From Micrasema longulum (lineage: Eukaryota; Arthropoda; Insecta; Trichoptera; Brachycentridae): 64,000 nt of DNA. Positions 32,691 through 44,400 of this stretch are shown here, in pieces. Each line of letters begins with the position of its first letter. The first letter of the stretch is position 1. Position numbers and translations under genes: made by a program. The notes under the pieces are model-generated. The model was not told the origin of the DNA, made no database searches, and was given only the letters and a program-made list of their open reading frames with translations. The stretch lies in contig JAGVSM010004994.1 in assembly GCA_022494885.1 (NCBI GenBank), forward strand, positions 62,001 to 126,000. The letters run 5' to 3'.

Positions 32691-32754
32691 TCTTATTTTT
32701 TTCAATTTCTATACTTCTTCATGGACCAGTTGAATTTATCAACAATATTATGGA

Positions 32755-32880
32755 CATATTATTGGGGAGCTGTTTATATTGACAAACTACAACAGTTGGG
32801 AGTTGAATCCAGTCCTTGTCTACAAAAATTTGGACAAACTCAAAATATTGTTAAGAAATAATACATTTAAGAAGATTAAA
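32755..32880 (+). repeat. dispersed repeat Y, plus copy 1
   Basis: It contains GGGGAGCTGTTTATATTGAC, CAACAGTTGGGAGTTGAATC and TTTGGACAAACTCAAAATAT. Related copies lie at 44305-44400 (plus), 55335-55420 (minus) and 60930-61040 (plus). X and Y are adjacent here and at 60.9-61.3 kb, but there X is inverted relative to Y. Confidence 0.55.
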
Positions 32881-33286
32881 CAGTCAAGACCGAATTATAA
32901 ATATTAATGTATGTATCTTAGAGGATAGATCACCGACATCCAAGTTCGTCATAAAAAATTTAAAGTAACAATATTATTTTTTTTAGTTGAAATAAAAATC
33001 TTAAGTCCACTTTGTTTTTATTCAAAAAACATCAGTTGTCCCAGATATGCTATTTTAATGTCAAAATATACATTATTTTATTGAAAATTACATTAAAGTG
33101 AAGTTCTTAATAGGTAGGTATATTGAAATTATCTCATTCGGTTCAAAAGTTTTGTTTCGGAAATCGCACAATCACAAATTCTTGTTTCGTGAACATTTCG
33201 TTTGATGTGACTCCGGTGGTTTATCCTTTAAGGTGCAGATATAATATTATGTGTGGGTTAAAACAAAGAAATGTTGCTCTATTAAC

Positions 33287-33672
33287 AAATCTCTCAATTC
33301 TTTGGATTTGTTAATAGAGCTACATCCGATTTTGAAAATATATTGACTCTAAAAACACTTTACTGCTCATTGGTTCGCTCCATTCTTGAATACGCCTCCG
33401 TAATATGGTCTCCTTCATATGTTACTCATATAAATCGCATCGAATCAGTTCAGCATAAATTGATAAGAATTGCGTACAAACTAGGAATCACAAGAGATCA
33501 CTATAACTATACCGACATGGAACTTTTCCTGAATATATCCAGTCTCTCACAACGTCGATTTAATGCAGATTTCATTTGCATGTTTAAGATACTTAATAGT
33601 TTATTTGATGTCCCGACTATTCTCCAACAAATATCTCTTAATGTTCCTTCACGTAGACTCTATTTAAAATAA
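33287..33672 (+). pseudogene. LINE family A RT thumb region, plus copy 3
   Basis: The frame at 33343-33672 is nearly identical to the minus copy at 30296-30620: LVRSILEYASVIWSPSYVTH, RIESVQHKLIRIAYKLG (one K lost), NISSLSQRRFNADFICMFKI and NVPSRRL. The upstream piece (TTTGTTAATAGAGCTACATC) is also shared. It breaks off at both ends without a tail, so it is a fragment produced by rearrangement and not by normal LINE insertion. Confidence 0.8.
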
Positions 33673-33854
33673 GCGTAATAATTTTATCCCACCAGTTCGA
33701 GTAGGGGTTTTAATTATATATTTTTCCCTGTGAAAGTGACATATTTACATTCAGTAAATAAGCAAGAAAAAATGTGAAAAGAGCAAGAAAAAAAGAAGAT
33801 GCGGAAATTTTACTAGCTACATATGTATTAGTATTTCTGCAGTAAAAAGTACTA

Positions 33855-36800
33855 CCGTCAAACGTGACAAGTTTGCCCAGTTTTAACAAACTTTTACAAT
33901 ATCATAATTTTTTTGTATTGGACTACTCTTATCCATTTTGTTAAATAGTGATACTAATTATTCTGAGCATGTTTACAAGTACAAAACGTTTGCCTTTCTT
34001 TTATTTATGCAATTTTAGAAGACAAAACATGCTGGGCAAAATTATCTCCACTTGTTGACAATTTTGCCCACTTGGTAATTAACTGATATTTTTGGTTTTA
34101 TCATCCTTATCATACGGTTTATTACTACTTTTTGGTCGGAAAAAACTGTTTATGTTTAAACAATAGCATCATTAAGGCATCACCATTATAAAATCAATGC
34201 AAAAACCGGTGGGCAAAATTGTCAACTATTTCCTCAATTTTTCTAATACAATGCGGATTTGTGGGCCAGGGTTGGCACATAATTGGATTTTTAACAAAAC
34301 CAAAGGAGTTTATCTCTAATCCTTTTAATTTGTTCGTGTTTGACTATGCATAAGCCAATTCTTTTTTTTACAAACCATTTCAGTTCTGATGCGATTTTCG
34401 TAATTAAGGGACCTTGCCCCCAAAACGATTTTTCTTTGAATGTGTATTTAGAAAAAAAAAGATCTTTATTTTTTTTGTACAGCAGTGCAATTATTTGCTA
34501 GATTACCTGTACTTTGAAATTGTATTTATGTACAGAATTCATAATATTTTGTATGTTTTATTTTCTTCTTTAGACTGTTAAAAATATTAATACAAAAAAC
34601 ATTTAAAATAAAAAATAAGTCTTCATAATTTCACAAAAAGCTGGCAAATTTAAAAAATAAAACTTTCTAAAATGTGGTCGGATATTCTTACATTATTTTT
34701 GAATGGTAAAAATTAAAATTGGTTTTTGTAAAACAATTTTTAATTTACTCATAGAAAATGACTCAATCTTGCAGTTTTTAAGATTTACATTGAATTTATG
34801 AAAACCACGACGCAAGACTACAGGTTCAGGTAAAGATTTCACTATGTTCCAATTAAATACATCAGCGACATCCTCAACTTGAGATCACACAAAGCTCCAT
34901 TACGTTTGCGTCTTACAAATGACATAACAATATTCGTTACATCTTTGGCAAAAAATCGGATTTATGGGCCAGTTTGAACAAAACATCCTGTTACCTCGTT
35001 AAAAACCATGTTTTTGCCATTTACTTCATTTTATTTTATATTTTCTACTTTGTTTTTTTCTACTTTCTTGGATAATGTTTTTTCAATGTAGTATGTAGCG
35101 ACAACCCTAGACGTGGGCAAAATAGGGTATTATCACCCGGGAGGAATATCGGATTTAACACATTGTACATATAAAGATTTCTCAAAGACTCCTTTAGTGT
35201 TTATAAAAGCTCTAATAATCAATAATTTCATTCATAAATTTCGTTTACTATTTTCAACATCTCTGAAAAGCGTTTCTATTCGGTTGGTAATAAATTCGAT
35301 CATCCAAACCCACCCAACAGTACACCACGAATCGTGCATTTGTTTTAAATGTTGGTAATCCGAATAGAAATTGAAACGACGCGTATTGCTCTCTATGATT
35401 TTTTCCCCTTCTCTAGCCAACCTTGAAATAAATGGCGACCGTAAAATGGGGCGACATTTAAATCGTAAGGCGACTTTTATCAGCGGATATATTGTTTATA
35501 TTTATCTCTATAACTACTGATCATTAATAAATTTCGATCAATTTTAACTGTTTTTTTAATGGTAACACGGAATACGATTTAATTGAATTTGTTATATAAC
35601 TTTATTTAAAGTAAGATTTCAAGAAGTTCGAAGTGGAATCGTCAAGATATTTTTAATTTTTTTTAAATTTAGTAATATACTTTTTTTAATAATACAAGTA
35701 ATTTCATAATTTGCATTGTCTTGACATTACTGGTACTTATATCACTGAGTGTCCATTATTATGATTGTTTTAATATTTTAATTTTTATTTAACGAATAAT
35801 AAGAAGTTTTCTAAAATGAGCTGAAATTGATCATTTTATATACATCTTTTTTTTGAGAGCGACATGATTCGAACTTATTAATAAAAGTTTTGAAACAGGG
35901 CCTACAAAAAAATATTTTGCTCAAATACTAAGAAAAGCTGTTACAAAAATTCGGGCTGCTTCCAACCATTACAAAATATTATTTGAAACACTATACAATG
36001 AATAATATAAAGTTAAACATCCTTCAAATCATTCAAGCCAGTTTTCCAGAACAGAAGGAAAATTTTATTTACCAAAATGTGAGGACTGGGGATTTCCCCT
36101 TAACGTACGGGATTTCAGAATATAAATAAAAAATATTATGACTCAAATGAACGAGTCTTAAAGATTTTCTTTTAAAGGTGAGCAAATAAATGTGAAGCTT
36201 CGTTCTCGAATGATAACAGTGAAGTTATTCATCTAGAAAAACAGATAATTGTTACGAAATGCTTGTAAAAAAAACCTCATACACCTCAATTGCACTTCTT
36301 GTGAAATTTTGTCGAACATTGTTGAATATGGCCAATATTAATTTCCTAAGTATGTTTCACGTCTTTGTAAGAAACAGATAAACAGATACAATAATTGCTT
36401 TCCTGGAATAAAGTAATGGATTCTAATTCATTCGGTAAAATAAATGTTTTCAAAGCTGTGAAAGATAAGTTTTCACCAAATAAAAAGAACACAATAACCT
36501 CTCATTTTGTTTCGATAATAATGTCAGTCAATGAACAAATTCCTATACACAATAATACATTCATTAACTGATAATTTTATTCCATCAAAAGCAAGGTATC
36601 TTATTATCTTTATCAATTATTTAAAATATTTCTTAAATACATTTTTTTAATCACCATAATATTTTTCTTGATTTATATTTTAATCTTGATTTATATTTCA
36701 ATTATTATTTTTGAGTATATATAAAAAATTCCATTTTTTGGTTTACAATAATTAGAAAAATAATTTTTGTTTTATGTGGAATTAAAGTATATTATTTTTA

Positions 36801-38054
36801 ATTATTTCATGAGATTCGACTTAAACGCTTATTAAATACACGCCTAATCATAATTTGCTGATACCTGAGTGTTTTTTTTTGCAAGTAATTTACTTTCGGA
36901 GGATGGACAATATAATTAAAAAAGAAGTGAAAAGTTATATTTATAATTCTTTTTTGTGTAGCACTGACTTAAAACACCATTTTTTTATAATTTATATGTT
37001 ATACTAAAAATATTTACCGATTAAAAATAAAATAAAAAAATTATTGTAAAACGTCACTCCCCATTTTATACTCAAGAATCGTTTTTTTTTTACGTAAAGC
37101 GAAACGTTAATGTAAATATATGTATTAAATTAATATAAAATTGTATTTAGTAGTAATGTTGTATACGTTGTATACGTTGTATACTTATATTTTTTATCTA
37201 AATAAAGTAAAAAATAAAATGAAATGTTCAAAACAAACGCATAAAATCATGATGTATCAAAGCGACCCCACTCCGAAGGGTTGACTTTGATCACAAAGTT
37301 TTTATTATTTTCTCGCTCACACAACATAATATTTTCTCATTTAAAAAATAAGAATTTTATTTTTTCTTTTACGAAGGTTTGAAGTTCGAAACTGAACAAA
37401 GTCACCCCATTCCACTTACTCTACTCGAATCATAAATTTTTACGTAAAAACTATCTTCGCATACGATGACGTCAAACTTGGTGACGTCATGAATTGTCTG
37501 TTTTTATTTATATTCAAATGACTAGACTTTAATCCTTTATATCTCCTTTATTTCTTAACGGATTTTAATAAGAGTAGTACCGATTGTCTTGTGATTTTTC
37601 AAATTAATTTATTAGCTAATAAAAAAAAACCGTGATAATAGCCCATTGTCAAAACACTAGCTAAGAAATCTAAGACAATTTTGCCCACTTAAATATCTAT
37701 TGTGTTTGTTCAAATAGATATACATAAATACGTTCTATAGCGTCTTTTTTATGTATGCAATGAAATATATAAAACTAACTTGCCTCCTTTCAACACAAAC
37801 TCCGCAACAACAAAAGTTTTGTCAATTTTTGTAGATATACACAAACAGACCTTCAAGTTTAACTTAAAATTTCAAGCGATCAACTGAAGCTGGCGGTAAA
37901 CTAAATATTTAGTTTTGCCTTGGAACTATTTAAATATACTTATTAAATGTAATTTTTATACCAGTAACTGTTCTTACTTTAAAACTTGATTTTGTTAAGG
38001 ATTTCGGCAGTGGGCAAAATTGTCATGGCTGGGCAAAATTGTCATGTTTGACGG
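33855..38054. mobile_element. 4.2 kb pogo-like DNA transposon, decayed
   Basis: The left end (33855-33882) reads CCGTCAAACGTGACAAGTTT. The right end (38027-38054), in reverse, reads CCGTCAAACATGACAATTTT, followed in both by GCCCAG. TA flanks both sides (33853-33854 and 38055-38056), fitting the Tc1/mariner superfamily. A 13-15 bp motif, GGGCAAAATTGTC, recurs in both orientations at 34034, 34057, 34209, 35113, 37674, 38010 and 38030. The interior is very AT-rich. A pogo-like transposase remnant lies at 35880-36180. No intact gene remains. Confidence 0.7.
35880..36180 (+). pseudogene. pogo-like transposase relic
   Basis: With one stop and frame changes, the plus strand reads PTKKYFAQILRKAVTKIRAA, then SNHYKILFETLYNE, VKHPSNHSS and KCEDWGFPLNVRDF. 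Insect pogo-type transposases have this order: an HTH segment (S.RKAA..Y.IPR.TLYN), a GKPG linker, then a CAEWGFPL block just before the second DNA-binding helix. The DDD catalytic domain is not recognisable further on. Identification rests on this local pattern only. Confidence 0.5.
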
Positions 38055-38056
38055 TA

Positions 38057-38795
38057 ATGGATTAACAAAGAGAATGACATCGCAATAGTAGAAATGCACA
38101 TGTATACGACAGTTCGGGTCTAGAGTCTCGAATTCCCGGTTCCCGTCGTGCTAGCAGCCTGACGCTGCGCTGGCGCGGGACTCCGTCAGCTGATCGTGCG
38201 AGACGGGTGATCCCGGGGTTGATGTCCGAGAAAATGTCACTCCTCAATTCCGTCGAATACGCGATTACGAAAATAAACGATTCTCAAACCGAGCCGGGAA
38301 CCTACATCGCGTACCTACGGATAGCTTATACATTCTATAGAGGCAAGTACAATGACATCGGGTCATTTGACCGAGATCTGTCACTGCGTAATGGCGAATG
38401 GCGATCGCGATATTATAATAAACCGACGAGTCTTAATCTCTTGACAATCTACCGAACGTTATATTACGGATAGCCAGCGATATAGAAGAATCGATTTGAC
38501 TCGATTATTATTCCGATAGATGCGGAAAATAATTTCAGTTCTGTGCGGGTGACCTTTACGTCCGATATACCCGCACATTGAAGGTTAGGTTCACTGCCTC
38601 GATGCAGTGTCATTCTTACGTAGCGCATCGCCGCGCCGTCCTCTGCAATGTTGTGTAATGATAAAATACAACGTTCCGCGGTGAGATCTATCCCGGGACG
38701 GGAACGTAGATAGCGGTTATGTCACAAGTCACAGCGTCCGAGGGACGTATTCATGCAAGGGCGGGCAATAAGCAGTAGCGAATGCAAATACGAAC
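38057..38795 (-). other. start of Ubr3 intron 1
   Basis: This lies directly downstream (minus strand) of the Ubr3 exon 1 donor at 38795. It is less AT-rich than most of the window. An 88-codon plus-strand frame (38207-38473, GTG start) runs through it without any recognisable domain and is not called. No Ubr3 exon 2 (UBR box) was found here or further left. Confidence 0.5.
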
Positions 38796-39012
38796 CGATA
38801 GCGGCGAACTCGTCCGGAGTGCGGCCGCCGGCGATGAGCCAGCGGCACCAGTCGATGGTCTCCCGCTCATCGATGGCCTTGTTGGGGTGCAGTAGCACGT
38901 CTAGCAGGTGGCCCAGGTGCTGCGGGGGGCCGCTGGCGCAGTCCGCGTGGATATAGGCCGCGGCCCCGCGCTTGTCCTTGCGCATGAGAACTTGAGCCGT
39001 GGTGCCGGGCAT
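38796..39012 (-). CDS. Ubr3: E3 ubiquitin-protein ligase UBR3, first coding exon
   Basis: UBR3 is a large RING-type E3 ligase of the UBR family, related to the N-end-rule recognins. This exon encodes its N terminus: MPGTTAQVLMRKDKRGAAAY, then LLDVLLHPNKAIDERETIDW and CRWLIAGGRTPDEFAAI. The CRWLIAGGRTPDEFA block sits just before the UBR-box zinc finger in metazoan UBR3 (recognised from memory of the family). The exon uses the ATG at 39010-39012; no in-frame ATG lies upstream. It ends after ...GCTATCG at 38796, where the minus strand continues GTTCGTAT, a phase-1 donor. A G carried into the next exon would start a valine codon, fitting the FAA-x-VR-x-YD of the family. The UBR box, RING and C-terminal parts are not found in the window. 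The exon is GC-rich, unlike its surroundings. Alternative: a truncated retained copy, less likely given the clean donor. Confidence 0.85.
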
Positions 39013-39250
39013 GGTGCCCCCGACGGCCTCGCCCTCGCCCTGCGCCTCCGTGGCCGGTGGCCGACCGCGGGGGTGATGACACGCTACTCTTGTGTATAAA
39101 AAACTAACAAACGTCAATCACTCGAAACTTTTTTGACACTATCATATTTTTTTAACTGGCACACTCGGTGCTTTATGTAATACACTGAAACATTTTGCGC
39201 ATTCCGCTTATTTTCCACATCGCGCGACACAAATGCCAAAAACTGGCACA
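39013..39250 (-). promoter_or_regulatory. probable Ubr3 5' UTR and promoter region
   Basis: The GC-rich sequence continues to about 39075 upstream of the Ubr3 ATG, then turns AT-rich. The frame stays open for 35 codons upstream of the ATG without another ATG. No definite TATA box or start site can be fixed. Confidence 0.45.
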
Positions 39251-39616
39251 ACCGACGCGACAAAAACTAAAAAAAAGAATTCAATTAAAGGCCATCAAAA
39301 ATGGCATTCCAAAACTTCAGAAGCGCAGTGAAAATGTGAAATCAACTTCATGTCGATCAGTGACCTTCGTTGCCAACACAACGAACATTCAAAAACAGTT
39401 TGACAAACACTAAAATACTTATTGACATTAAGTAGGTACTACCAAGAAAAAGTGCTTACTTATTTTAGATTACCTACTATACAAAATCAGTTTATTATTA
39501 TTTTACGCTGAATTCTTATTCTGTCTCTTTCCAATTGTTTACCTCGGCCTTACTCTTAATGTTTTCTTATAGTAAGTAATAAAACTATACTCGGTATAAC
39601 TATTTATACATGAGCA

Positions 39617-40077
39617 GGTATTCCGAACGCTCTCGTGAGAGTAGAGAACCCTAAGCTTGCGTGTAATAGCTTGTCTGTCTATTTCGGTGGCGATGTCCCA
39701 AGGTGGTCCCAAGACATGATTTTGTCCTACAATTGCTGTTTACACATGGATAATAGTCGAGTCCTGCGCGCGGTGGTGGGGGTAATCATTGTTCCGCGGA
39801 GGATAATTTGCTCCCGTCCTGCCCGTCTATCTCGGAGGCGATGTCCAGAGACAAAGTCTTGTCCTACAAATTGCTGTTTACACGTGGACAATGGTCGAGT
39901 CTTGGGACAAAACAATGTTGTATTGTCCACCTGTAAACAAGGCTTAATTTACAAAGTGTTCTACACACGCGAGAGCGTTCAGAATTACACCTTCAGGTAG
40001 TCTTTGTATTTACGTATTAAATTCGTGCTAAAAAAGCATTCTCCACACTCGCGATTTCGTTAAGGGTGCTATTCTGA
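39617..40077. mobile_element. TIR element with internal tandem duplication
   Basis: The left end reads TATTCCGAACGCTCTCGTGA. Inverted matches occur at about 39969-39985 (CGCGAGAGCGTTCAGAAT) and, more weakly, at 40027-40077 (GCTAAAAAAGCATTCTCCAC ... TATTCTGAAC). Inside is a diverged tandem repeat: TGTCTATTTCGGTGGCGATG ... TTGTCCTACAATTGCTGTTT (about 39673-39770) recurs as CGTCTATCTCGGAGGCGATG ... TTGTCCTACAAATTGCTGTT (about 39824-39905). The end motif is related to the element at 21229. No protein is encoded. Confidence 0.5.
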
Positions 40078-40184
40078 ACCGCTATTGAACTGAGCTGAAC
40101 CATTCTTGTTTTGCAAAAGAGGGCAGTGAGAGGTATTTACAACTTAAATTATCGCGATTCTTAAAGAAATATTTTTAAAGCAAT

Positions 40185-40455
40185 AAAAGTTATGAATGTT
40201 TATAGTCAGTATACTTATGATAATATTATGCATGTGTGTAAAAATATATCTCTCTTTCAAAAACATAGCGACAATCATAGTAAGGTAACTACATCGTTTG
40301 TGGGGCACTGCGTACGCTTCTACAATAGAATACCTGACAATGTCCTAATTATGGCGGACAATAAATTCAAATTTTTCATAAAAAGCGTACTTCAAAAAAA
40401 GGCCTATTATGGACTTAATGCGTACATGGAAGATAGCAGTATATGGAACTAATAA
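40185..40455 (+). pseudogene. LINE C-terminal fragment
   Basis: The open frame ends in the characteristic LINE tail: SFVGHCVRFYNRIPDNV, then NKFKFFIKSVLQKKAYYGLN and AYMEDSSIWN, stop. This F...YN.[IL]P ... K.AYY..N.Y pattern is common to the ends of Jockey/CR1-like proteins. RT motifs are absent. Confidence 0.75.
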
Positions 40456-40609
40456 TATTATTTTATTTGTGTTAGTTTATTTGATTATTTTTGAAATGTG
40501 TAGTTGTTTATTGAAAACTGACTATCTCTTTGTGTTGTTTTGTTTATTTATTTATATAGTGACCTTCAATAAGCGTATAAATTATACCTATATTGAAGAA
40601 GAAAAAAAA

Positions 40610-40984
40610 CTAAACACTCTCGCGGCACGAAAAAATAGTTTTTGTCGTGTATTTTGTATGTAAATACACGAGATAATCGGGCTGCGAGAGCATTTGGAAC
40701 TGTATTCCTTCACTGTCATGCTAGGAAATCAGAAAAAAGTCATTGTTCTGACCATGTGTATTTGATTGATCACAATTTGACAATACTGCAGTGAGTTTTT
40801 AAAGTTTCGATGTTTTGTTGTTTTTACGGTTTGATTGTATTTCATTTAATTTAATCTAATCAAAATTAGTTTCCAAAAATTTATAGTGAATATGCGAAAC
40901 TGAAGAAAGACACAAGTCTTTATAAACAGTTTCGGGAAAGGGTTGGGAGCTTTAATTGTATTTAAGTATAGTAAGAGATTAACC
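40610..40984. other. no gene recognised
   Basis: Short AT-rich stretch without supported features. Confidence 0.45.
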
Positions 40985-41195
40985 ATCTGTATAAGTCACT
41001 GTGTATTCCCAAAGATATTCTAATTTACGCATAAGCATTCGGTGATCCACTTTATCAAACGTTTTAGAATAATCTGTGTATATGACATTAATTTGCGTTA
41101 CCTATGTTATTCATATCGGATGTGACATATTCGGTGAAATTTTACGCTAGATTTCATCATAAACTAATAAATAATTTTGAATGTTACTTTTATAT
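40985..41195 (-). pseudogene. LINE reverse transcriptase motif A fragment
   Basis: The minus strand reads YGYKSNIQNYLLVYDEI, a stop, then QINVIYTDYSKTFDKVDHRM and LMRKLEYLWEY. D-x-x-K-[AT]-F-D-[KR]-V-[DN]-H is motif A of LINE reverse transcriptases. The copy is truncated on both sides and holds two stops. Confidence 0.65.
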
Positions 41196-41204
41196 CCATA
41201 TTTA

Positions 41205-41894
41205 AATTTTATTTTATTTTATTTTATTGAAATAAACGGCACTTAGTGCCTTTTACATATTAGTTACAAATACAATTAAATATACATACATGTAAACATA
41301 GTTATAAGTAATACAGAGCATTTAAAACAATATTATTAATTTAGAAAGTCTAAGAAATATAAACTATATAAAAAAATAAAATATTACCAGTTATAGAATT
41401 ATCGATAAAAAAAGATAATTTGGTATTAGAGATACTTTGAACCAGTTAAAAAAATAACTAAGAAGTAAATTTTGAATAACATTAAAAATATATATATATA
41501 TATATATATGTATTATTATTGAAAACTAATATTTAGGTAAATAGTATATGTTTATGTATAAAAGTATATAATGATGTAAAAAAAATGATAAAGAGAAATA
41601 TTTTTTACTTATAAATTAATTAAGAAAAGAAACGAAAAAAGAAAAAAAACACTAATAAAGAAGTTTAAAACAAATTTTTAACAAAAGTAACAAATAGTTA
41701 CCTAGAACTATTACCAATAAAATAAAGAAGAAGAGCCGTTCTATATGTAATAAATTTCATGTGAAATGAGTCACCAATGTCCTGGTACTTATTGCCTAGA
41801 GAGTGAAGTCTATTGATGACTGCAATTTTGCATAATGATTGGTTTTTTTGTGTTTGTTGAAGAAGTACAGAAATATTATACACACACACATATA
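41205..41894 (-). repeat. minus-strand repeat with (TTTTA)n tail
   Basis: It starts with a TTTTATTTTATTTTATTTTA run (about 41208-41230, the tail in reverse). AT-rich sequence containing CACTTAGTGCC follows, then a 70-codon minus frame (41698-41910) reading INRLHSLGNKYQDIGDSF and MKFITYRTALLLYF. It looks like the 3' part of a retroelement, but the protein is not recognised. A (TA)n run lies at 41489-41510. Confidence 0.4.
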
Positions 41895-44022
41895 TATACA
41901 ACAACAACAAACCATCACACCGTTTCCCCGTAAGGGTAGGCAGAGAGGATAGAACGCTTCATCACTCTATATTTGCATACAGATCTCGCTTCTTCTACAT
42001 TCATACATCTTCTCATGCACGCGCACCGATTATTCCTACTTTTGACATGTCCATCTTCAAGTGTTTGTTGGATTTGGTCATGCCATGTCTTTCTCGGTCT
42101 ACCTCTATTTCTGCATCCATCAACATTCACATTGTAAATATTCTTAGCCGTTCTTTCGCTGTTCGTTCGTTCTACATGTCCAAACCAGCGCAGAACTCCT
42201 TTCTTGATTTAGTCCATAATGCTTTTGTCTCAGCCTTACATAAGGTACGCATCTCAATATTTGTGCATCTATCGTACATAGTTTTACCACACATTCACCC
42301 TCCTTTCAATATCTTCCATAGTCATTCCATCCCTAGTAAACATACTTCCCAGATACACAAATTCCTCTACTTGTTTTAGTATAACTCCATTCACAGTGAT
42401 TTCACATTTAGTCATACTTTCATTTCTTTCAAAAACCATCACATTCGATTTATCGACATTCATCAGCAAATCACTTCCCTTGCATACATCGTAGACCTTT
42501 GTTACCAATAATTGCAGTTCCCCTTTGTTGTTAGCAAGAAGCACGGCATCGTCAGCATACAAAAGGCAATTGACACTTAAATCACCCATTCTTAAGCCTT
42601 TCAGTTCTTTCATGCAGTTATCGATATACACGTTGAACAGCCATGGTGACATAACACATACCTGTTTCACTCCTTTATGAATGTCAAACCACGATGTGTA
42701 TGATCCGTTAACCCTAACACATAATGTGCTATCTTTATACAGAGAAGCAATAGCTCGTGTCAGATTTCCGCTCACTCCATACTCCGATAACACCTTCCAT
42801 AATGTTTCTCTGTCAACTCTATTAAACGCTTTTTGCAAATCGACAAATGCACAGAAAAGTTTTTGGTTTTTAGCAGGAAATTTCTCTGTCATGTTTCGTA
42901 AAGCCGTATTTGATCCATACATCATCTTCCATTCACAAAACCGCTCTGAATATCCTACACTCTATCCTTAGTAACTTTTCTTACTCTCTCAATCAGTATT
43001 CTTCCATACATTTTGCCAACAGCGCTCAAAAGGATGATTGCTCTATAATTTCCGCATTCCACCCTTGAATCTTTTCTCTTGTATAGAGGCATAACAACAG
43101 CCCTTCTCCAGTCTGGATGAGTGTATTCTTCCTCTAAACATCGGTTAAAAAGCTTGTGCAGCCATACAAAAATTATTTCACCACCCGCCTTTATAAACTC
43201 TGTTGCAACATAATCAAAACCTTGCGCTTTTCCATTCTTCATATATTTGGCAGCACTTCTTATTTCTTCCATTCTTATCTCTGTCGTACCATCATCTGCA
43301 TTTAAACTTACTTGAGGAGGTGCTGCAGTGCTTATATTTCCTGTATGTGTTTCATACACCTCCTCGAAATATTCCTTCCATCTCGTTTTTATTCCACTAT
43401 CATTCGTCACCATTTTTCCATCATTTCCTTTTATAGCTGTCATGCATCCACTTTCATTACTGTTTCGGGATTTTTTTACCGCTTTCCAGAATATCTTTTT
43501 ATTTTCTTGGAAGTTCTCAGTCAATTTCTTTCGTTCACGTACACCTTGTTTCACTCTCTTCTTACATTCATTATATACAATTTTTAATTCTGCAGACCTA
43601 CTACCAACCGCTTCTTCACTGTCAGCAGATTTAACCATGCTTTCTTCTTTTCTTGCACTATTTTCTTTATTCCATCGTCCCACCAAGCATCACCTTTCTT
43701 TCTTCCATGTTTCTTTATACCGCATACTTCCATCGCAGATTCACACATACCGTTTTTTAAACGTTCCCATATTGCATCAATACTCATATTTTTCACACAT
43801 TTATCCATCAGTCTAAGATTTAAGGCCATTTCAAAATTATCTTTTATGCAATCATTTTGGAGTTTTTCAACTTTGACTTTAGAAGGCGCCTGCATTTTGC
43901 GGGTCTTGGACCGCCATCCTTGAAACAAGATTACTCTTGATACCACCAAGAAGTGATCTGTTTCCATTTCAGCTCCTCTGTAAACCCGCGTATCAACTGT
44001 CACAGGCTTCAATCTAGAGCAA
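41895..44022 (-). mobile_element. RTE-like LINE, 5'-truncated, frame-broken
   Basis: On the minus strand, in order: the end of an endonuclease (GAEMETDHFLVVSRV), a linker (WDDGIKKIVQEKKKAW), then the reverse transcriptase (KNGKAQGFDYVATEFIKAGG; CGNYRAIILLSAVGKMYGRI; FVDLQKAFNRVDRETLWKVL; KGVKQVCVMSPWLFNVY; LLYADDAVLLA). The thumb follows (VEEFVYLGSMFTRDG), and last a C terminus shared with 11323-11710 (GRPRKTWHDQ, SRNNRCACMRRCMNV). The frame shifts near 43650, 42940 and 42285. In the motif GVxQGCVMSPW the G is V here (KQVCVM). The 3' end carries a (TTG)n tail (about 41899-41912), not poly(A). The first part of the endonuclease is missing, and the element is inactive. The clade (RTE or a relative) is inferred. 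Confidence 0.85.
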
Positions 44023-44304
44023 TATATATATATGTTTTTCGTGTAATAGACATAAAAAAAAACACTTGCACTTTTAAATTTTTTAAAATTTGTTTTTCCT
44101 TAAGTATGACATTTCTTGCTGGAACTAAATTTTAATTATAATGAGTAGGTAAATACATTTTTCGGGTTTGAGAAATTCTTATAAAAAACGTTTACGAGTG
44201 ACGTTATTCAGTTTGTAAAGTGGTTACACCAACCTGCCAATCAGAAATCATAAGCCCAGTAAAAGATCATCATATTTTCTACCAGAAAATATTTTTCATT
44301 TGTG

Positions 44305-44400
44305 CTGTAATATGTTAATCTAGATACCTCCCTAGTGAATAAAATCCAGCCCTTTTGTACAAACATTTGGACAAACTCGAAATTTATCACATTGAAACTT
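44305..44400 (+). repeat. dispersed repeat Y, plus copy 2
   Basis: GTAATATGTTAATCTAGATA, CTCCCTAGTGAATAAAATCC, then CAAACATTTGGACAAACTCG match repeat Y at 32755 and 60930. Confidence 0.5.

Noticed and set aside
38207..38473. 88-codon plus-strand gene upstream of nothing recognisable
   Set aside because: It starts at GTG, has no known motif and lies antisense in the likely first intron of Ubr3.
43203..43816. Three overlapping plus-strand frames up to 162 codons
   Set aside because: They are antisense shadows of the RTE-like LINE at 41895-44022.
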